Of a DNA stretch of 9,202 nucleotides, positions 6,152 to 9,202 are shown piece after piece. This stretch comes from Deltaproteobacteria bacterium. GTDB lineage: Bacteria > Desulfobacterota > DSM-4660 > Desulfatiglandales > Desulfatiglandaceae. The translations under genes were made by a program, and so were the position numbers. Every line of letters starts with the position of its first letter. Positions within the stretch are counted from its first letter, which is position 1. The notes under the pieces are model-generated. The model was not told where the DNA came from and searched no databases. It saw only the letters and a program-made list of their open reading frames with translations. The stretch covers positions 1 to 9,202 of the forward strand of contig QMLZ01000114.1 in the NCBI GenBank assembly GCA_003646995.1, written 5' to 3'.

Positions 6152-7509
6152 CGCGACCGCCTCCTTACCCACACCCACACACCAAGAACAAGAACGAACA
6201 AAGGCATAACCACTACAGGGATCCAGAAAAGAAGCATCCCTTGCCTTCTGGTGAGCATAAGTGCTTCAATGGGGCGATGTTTTTTCACAATGGTGATAAG
6301 CGACTGCCTTGCTGCAAGATAATGAACCGTATTCGTAACAAGGTCAGCATTTCCTGAAAGCCGAAAATATCTATTGCTAGCACAATCCACATCACCAAAA
6401 ACAGCCACACGCCCTTTGCCTTTAATATACGAGTCTTGTTCCTTATCTCCCTTTCTGAGGGGTGGGAACAACTCCGAGATGGCAGCTAGGCAGAGCGGGC
6501 CCCTCCTGTCACCGTCATCAAATCTTGCGGTGCCATTTAGAATAGAATTTCTATCCATCTCCGCCCATGCATGCTCCGAGGTAAAGCACAGGGGGGTTAC
6601 CTTGATTCTTTTGTTTTCCCGGCCCGCAGGGTTGATCGTCCGGGCGGTATAGAATAGGGAGGTAAGCTTGAAACCATGGGTGATTTCATGGTCCCCGTAG
6701 TCAGCTACCATGGGCAGCAAGTAGTCACCTCCCATAACCCGGCTCAACTTGTCTACAACAATATCGGCATAAATCTTGACTCCCAGCTTGTCCAATAATC
6801 CTTTTAAACCTGCATCCTCATAAGGCTCAAGGAAAACGAGCAACCTTCCTCCTGAAAAAACAAACCTCCTGAGGCTTTGCACTTCTTCTGGGAAAAAATC
6901 TTTCTGCGGGCCCGCAATGATTATTATTGAGGCGTCAATTGGTATTTCCCGTTCCATAAGGTTTAGAGAAGAAAAACTGTAGCTTTGCTTGCTCAATGTA
7001 TCTGCAAAAAAAGAAAGTGATGTGGGCTCACTCCCCTTATAGTCCCTTTCTCCGTGGCCAGTAATCCAGTAAACCTTTCTGACCTTCCCTTGAATCAGTC
7101 TCACAAGAGCGTTGGTAATGTGCTCCTCATCGGCGATGTTAACCCTTTGCATTCTGCCGTAGCCTTCAATGATAAAGGTGTTAACATCTCTCACGTTATA
7201 TGCCTTTGCTGAAGCTGGATTCCGCTCGGGGTCAATGAGCCGGTATGTTATCTGGCGTGAGTAATAGCTATAAGAGGAAAGCAGCTTTTTTGCATCCTCT
7301 TCCTCCTGATACCCCTTCCTGACGAATGCCGTAATCCTCACGGGGCGGTTGATCTGCTTAACAATATTTATGCTCTTATCCGTTAATGTGTATTCCCCAA
7401 AGGAAGTGAGATCCCACCTGAGAAAGTGCATCTCTGACAACAACACTACAAGGATGCTGATGCAAAGCACCAGGAAAGAGCTAAGAGCAATGTGGAATGA
7501 GCCCTTCAA
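6148..7509 (-). CDS. GldG-like ABC transporter auxiliary protein
   Basis: This 453-residue protein has the build of the GldG / ABC-type uncharacterised transport family. It has an N-terminal membrane helix (about residues 8-25) and then a long extracytoplasmic region with VRKVYWITGHGERD (near 143-156). SGGRLLVFLEPYEDAGL and the downstream GRVAVFGDVD complete a Rossmann-like, ThuA-like fold, and a C-terminal membrane helix (about 425-448) is followed by a basic tail. In Bacteroidetes, GldG works with GldF and GldA in gliding motility. In other bacteria the module's substrate is unknown, so I assign no gene symbol. The start is TTG at 7509 with GAGG upstream, one base after the permease stop. 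Its own stop overlaps the start of the DUF4340 gene. Confidence 0.88.
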   Translation of the reverse strand: MKGSFHIALSSFLVLCISILVVLLSEMHFLRWDLTSFGEYTLTDKSINIVKQINRPVRITAFVRKGYQEEEDAKKLLSSYSYYSRQITYRLIDPERNPASAKAYNVRDVNTFIIEGYGRMQRVNIADEEHITNALVRLIQGKVRKVYWITGHGERDYKGSEPTSLSFFADTLSKQSYSFSSLNLMEREIPIDASIIIIAGPQKDFFPEEVQSLRRFVFSGGRLLVFLEPYEDAGLKGLLDKLGVKIYADIVVDKLSRVMGGDYLLPMVADYGDHEITHGFKLTSLFYTARTINPAGRENKRIKVTPLCFTSEHAWAEMDRNSILNGTARFDDGDRRGPLCLAAISELFPPLRKGDKEQDSYIKGKGRVAVFGDVDCASNRYFRLSGNADLVTNTVHYLAARQSLITIVKKHRPIEALMLTRRQGMLLFWIPVVVMPLFVLVLGVWVWVRRRSR

Positions 7510-7510
7510 C

Positions 7511-8281
7511 TCAGCCTCGCCAGTATCTTGTTTTCAGAAATTGTATGGTCATGAAAAGCCAGAAAAATGTGAACACCAAATAGTACGCCACATGCCTGGT
7601 GTCCACCAATCCCTTTGTGAATGGCTCCAAATGAGTCACAATGGAGATAAGCTCCACTATTCGGCCTCCCAGAGGTCCCAGATAGCTCTTGGCCCAGACA
7701 AGGGCCCAAAAAAGAAGCAACGCCCCAAAGCTCAACACGGCCGCCACGATCTGATTTTCTGTGAGGGCGGAAGTAAAAATACCGAGAGCTATGAATCCTG
7801 CTCCTAGTAGAAAAATTCCCACATATCCCGAAAATACGATTCCCCAATCCAAGGATGCAAATGATTCCAGCAGTGCCATATATGGAAGCGTGCCCGCAAC
7901 CATTATCACAAGGACCAAAAGCGTTGCGAGATATTTGCCGAGTAAAGTTCCAACATCTGAGAGAGGGTAAGTAAAAAGGAGCTCAATTGTTCCCGACCTT
8001 CTCTCCTCTGAATACAATCTCATGGTTATCAAGGGTAGCATCAAAAGGAGTATGATGGATAGATCTCCAAAAAAAGGAGTCACGACCATGTTGGTAAGGT
8101 TGAGTCTTTCCGACAAGAACGGGTCTCTTGTGGCCTGGAAACTTAGGATGCTGAAGTAGAGCGCATTGCTGTAAAAAAAATACCCTGCCACAACAAAAAA
8201 GATAAACGAAGCCGCATAAAAAATTGGTGAAGCAAAAATGGAATAGATTTCTTTCCTGAATACAACGATGGTCCCTCTCAT
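7511..8281 (-). CDS. ABC-2 type transporter permease (GldF-like)
   Basis: This is the membrane-spanning subunit of the ABC transporter. The 256-residue protein has about six hydrophobic segments (roughly 18-38, 72-89, 112-134, 148-170, 177-196 and 230-248). Between the second and third lies the conserved cytoplasmic motif RLYSEERRSGTIELLFTYPLS (88-108), a hallmark of ABC-2 permeases of the GldF/NosY kind. It also has an N-terminal amphipathic segment (VVFRKEIYSIFASPIFY). The ATG at 8281 has AAGGTGG four bases upstream and lies 11 bases after the ATPase stop. It would pair with the ATPase encoded just before it and with the GldG-like protein after it. The exported or extracted substrate is not known. 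Confidence 0.92.
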   Translation of the reverse strand: MRGTIVVFRKEIYSIFASPIFYAASFIFFVVAGYFFYSNALYFSILSFQATRDPFLSERLNLTNMVVTPFFGDLSIILLLMLPLITMRLYSEERRSGTIELLFTYPLSDVGTLLGKYLATLLVLVIMVAGTLPYMALLESFASLDWGIVFSGYVGIFLLGAGFIALGIFTSALTENQIVAAVLSFGALLLFWALVWAKSYLGPLGGRIVELISIVTHLEPFTKGLVDTRHVAYYLVFTFFWLFMTIQFLKTRYWRG

Positions 8282-8292
8282 GTTACCACCTT

Positions 8293-9202
8293 CTAGTCCA
8301 ACTGCAGATCCTCTTCTGTCACCAGATGCATGAAGACTTCTTCCAATGTCAGATCGCGGCCGGTCATCTCCAAGAGGTCCCAGCCCGATTCAATAATAGT
8401 CCTCGCAATTATCGCCCTTGTAGATTCATCTCCCTTGCTTTCAACCACAAACTCCCCTTCCTTTTCAGAAGCCTTCACCCCCGTGACTCCGGGTACTAGG
8501 GAAATCCTCTCCAGGAAGGTATTACGCGGTGCCCTGACACGAACTAGGGTCCGAACACCACTTTGTATCTGCGCCCTCAGATTTTCAGGCCTATCCTCTG
8601 CCACCACCTTTCCTTTGTTAAGGATTATCACCCTCTCACAAAGCTGGCTGACCTCAGGCAGTATATGGGTACTCAGCAGCACGGTCTGCTCACCGCCAAA
8701 GCCTCGAATGACCTCCCTTATCTCCACAATCTGGGCGGGATCAAGTCCGGTGGTAGGTTCATCAAGGATAAGGATCGGGGGATCACCCAAAAGGGCTTGA
8801 GCAAGCCCCACCCTCTGCCTCAGCCCCTTTGAGAGGTGTTTTATTAACCTATTGCGATGCTCGCCAAGTCCACAATCAATAATGACTCTTTCCATTTCTT
8901 CTTGTAGTCTTTTACCTTTTAGGCCCTTTGCAGCCCCGGCAAACCGTAAGAATGTGGTTACGCGCAGGTCATGGTAAAGAGGTACGTTCTCTGGCAAAAA
9001 GCCAATCTTTTCTCTCACTCGAAGGCTTTCCGCCCTCGTCTCAAGACCATCAATCCTTGCAACTCCTTTAGTGGGAGGCATAAAGCAGGTGAGTATCCTG
9101 AGGATCGTTGTCTTGCCCGCACCATTTGGACCTAGCAGGCCGACGATTTCACCCCGCTGGATTTCAAATGATACGTCTTGTATTGCGGGTTTTAAGCCAT
9201 AA
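8293..9202 (-). CDS. ABC transporter ATP-binding protein (GldA-like), 5' end cut by window edge
   Basis: This is the ATPase that drives the adjacent permease. The frame is open to the right edge, so the first visible codon is at 9201 and an estimated ten or so N-terminal residues are missing. In the visible 302 residues, Walker A GPNGAGKTT is at 24-32 (bases 9106-9132). The signature LSKGLRQRVG is at 123-132, Walker B ILILDEP at 143-149, the D-loop at GLD, and the switch histidine in STHIL at 179. The Q-loop region reads FLPENVPLY, with Glu where many ABC ATPases have Gln, a form I recall as usual in GldA-type proteins. A C-terminal extension of about 100 residues (RTLVRVRAP... to EEDLQLD) is also typical. 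A start at the internal ATG 9081 would lose Walker A and is rejected. Confidence 0.95.
   Translation of the reverse strand, partial: YGLKPAIQDVSFEIQRGEIVGLLGPNGAGKTTILRILTCFMPPTKGVARIDGLETRAESLRVREKIGFLPENVPLYHDLRVTTFLRFAGAAKGLKGKRLQEEMERVIIDCGLGEHRNRLIKHLSKGLRQRVGLAQALLGDPPILILDEPTTGLDPAQIVEIREVIRGFGGEQTVLLSTHILPEVSQLCERVIILNKGKVVAEDRPENLRAQIQSGVRTLVRVRAPRNTFLERISLVPGVTGVKASEKEGEFVVESKGDESTRAIIARTIIESGWDLLEMTGRDLTLEEVFMHLVTEEDLQLD

Overview
The window looks like ordinary chromosome from an anaerobic-type deltaproteobacterium (Desulfobacterota or a close relative). This placement is an inference from gene content, protein style and moderate GC, because no taxonomic marker gene is present. It holds nine genes, two of them cut by the window edges, and one (tilS) is split by a frameshift. 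There are no tRNAs, rRNAs, insertion sequences, phage genes or CRISPR arrays that I can see.

Left part (1-2309). The first 41 codons of a MoxR-type AAA+ ATPase run off the left edge on the minus strand. An AT-rich divergent intergenic region (125-269) separates it from a plus-strand gene for a 193-residue protein of unknown function. About 43 bases further on lies tilS, the tRNA(Ile)-lysidine synthetase gene, read in two overlapping frames that together make one full-length protein. A strong hairpin lies between the convergent ends of tilS and speD.

Middle part (2423-5112, minus strand). This part holds ilvE (branched-chain aminotransferase), mtnA (methylthioribose-1-phosphate isomerase) and speD (S-adenosylmethionine decarboxylase). 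ilvE and mtnA are 16 bases apart and probably co-transcribed. speD has its own good sigma70-type promoter and a leader of roughly 115 bases. SpeD commits AdoMet to polyamine synthesis, which releases methylthioadenosine. MtnA works in recycling that by-product, and aminotransferases of the IlvE type can close methionine salvage. The three genes therefore form a plausible metabolic neighbourhood.

Right part (5210-9202, minus strand). A tightly packed operon encodes an ABC ATPase (cut by the right edge), an ABC-2 type permease, a GldG-like auxiliary membrane protein and a DUF4340 membrane-anchored protein. Gaps are 11 and 1 bases, followed by a 4-base start/stop overlap. This is the GldA/GldF/GldG-type ABC module with its frequent DUF4340 partner. 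Its substrate is unknown.

I found no convincing new biological system. The points most worth a second look are the tilS frameshift, the speD-mtnA-ilvE neighbourhood and the Gld-type ABC operon.
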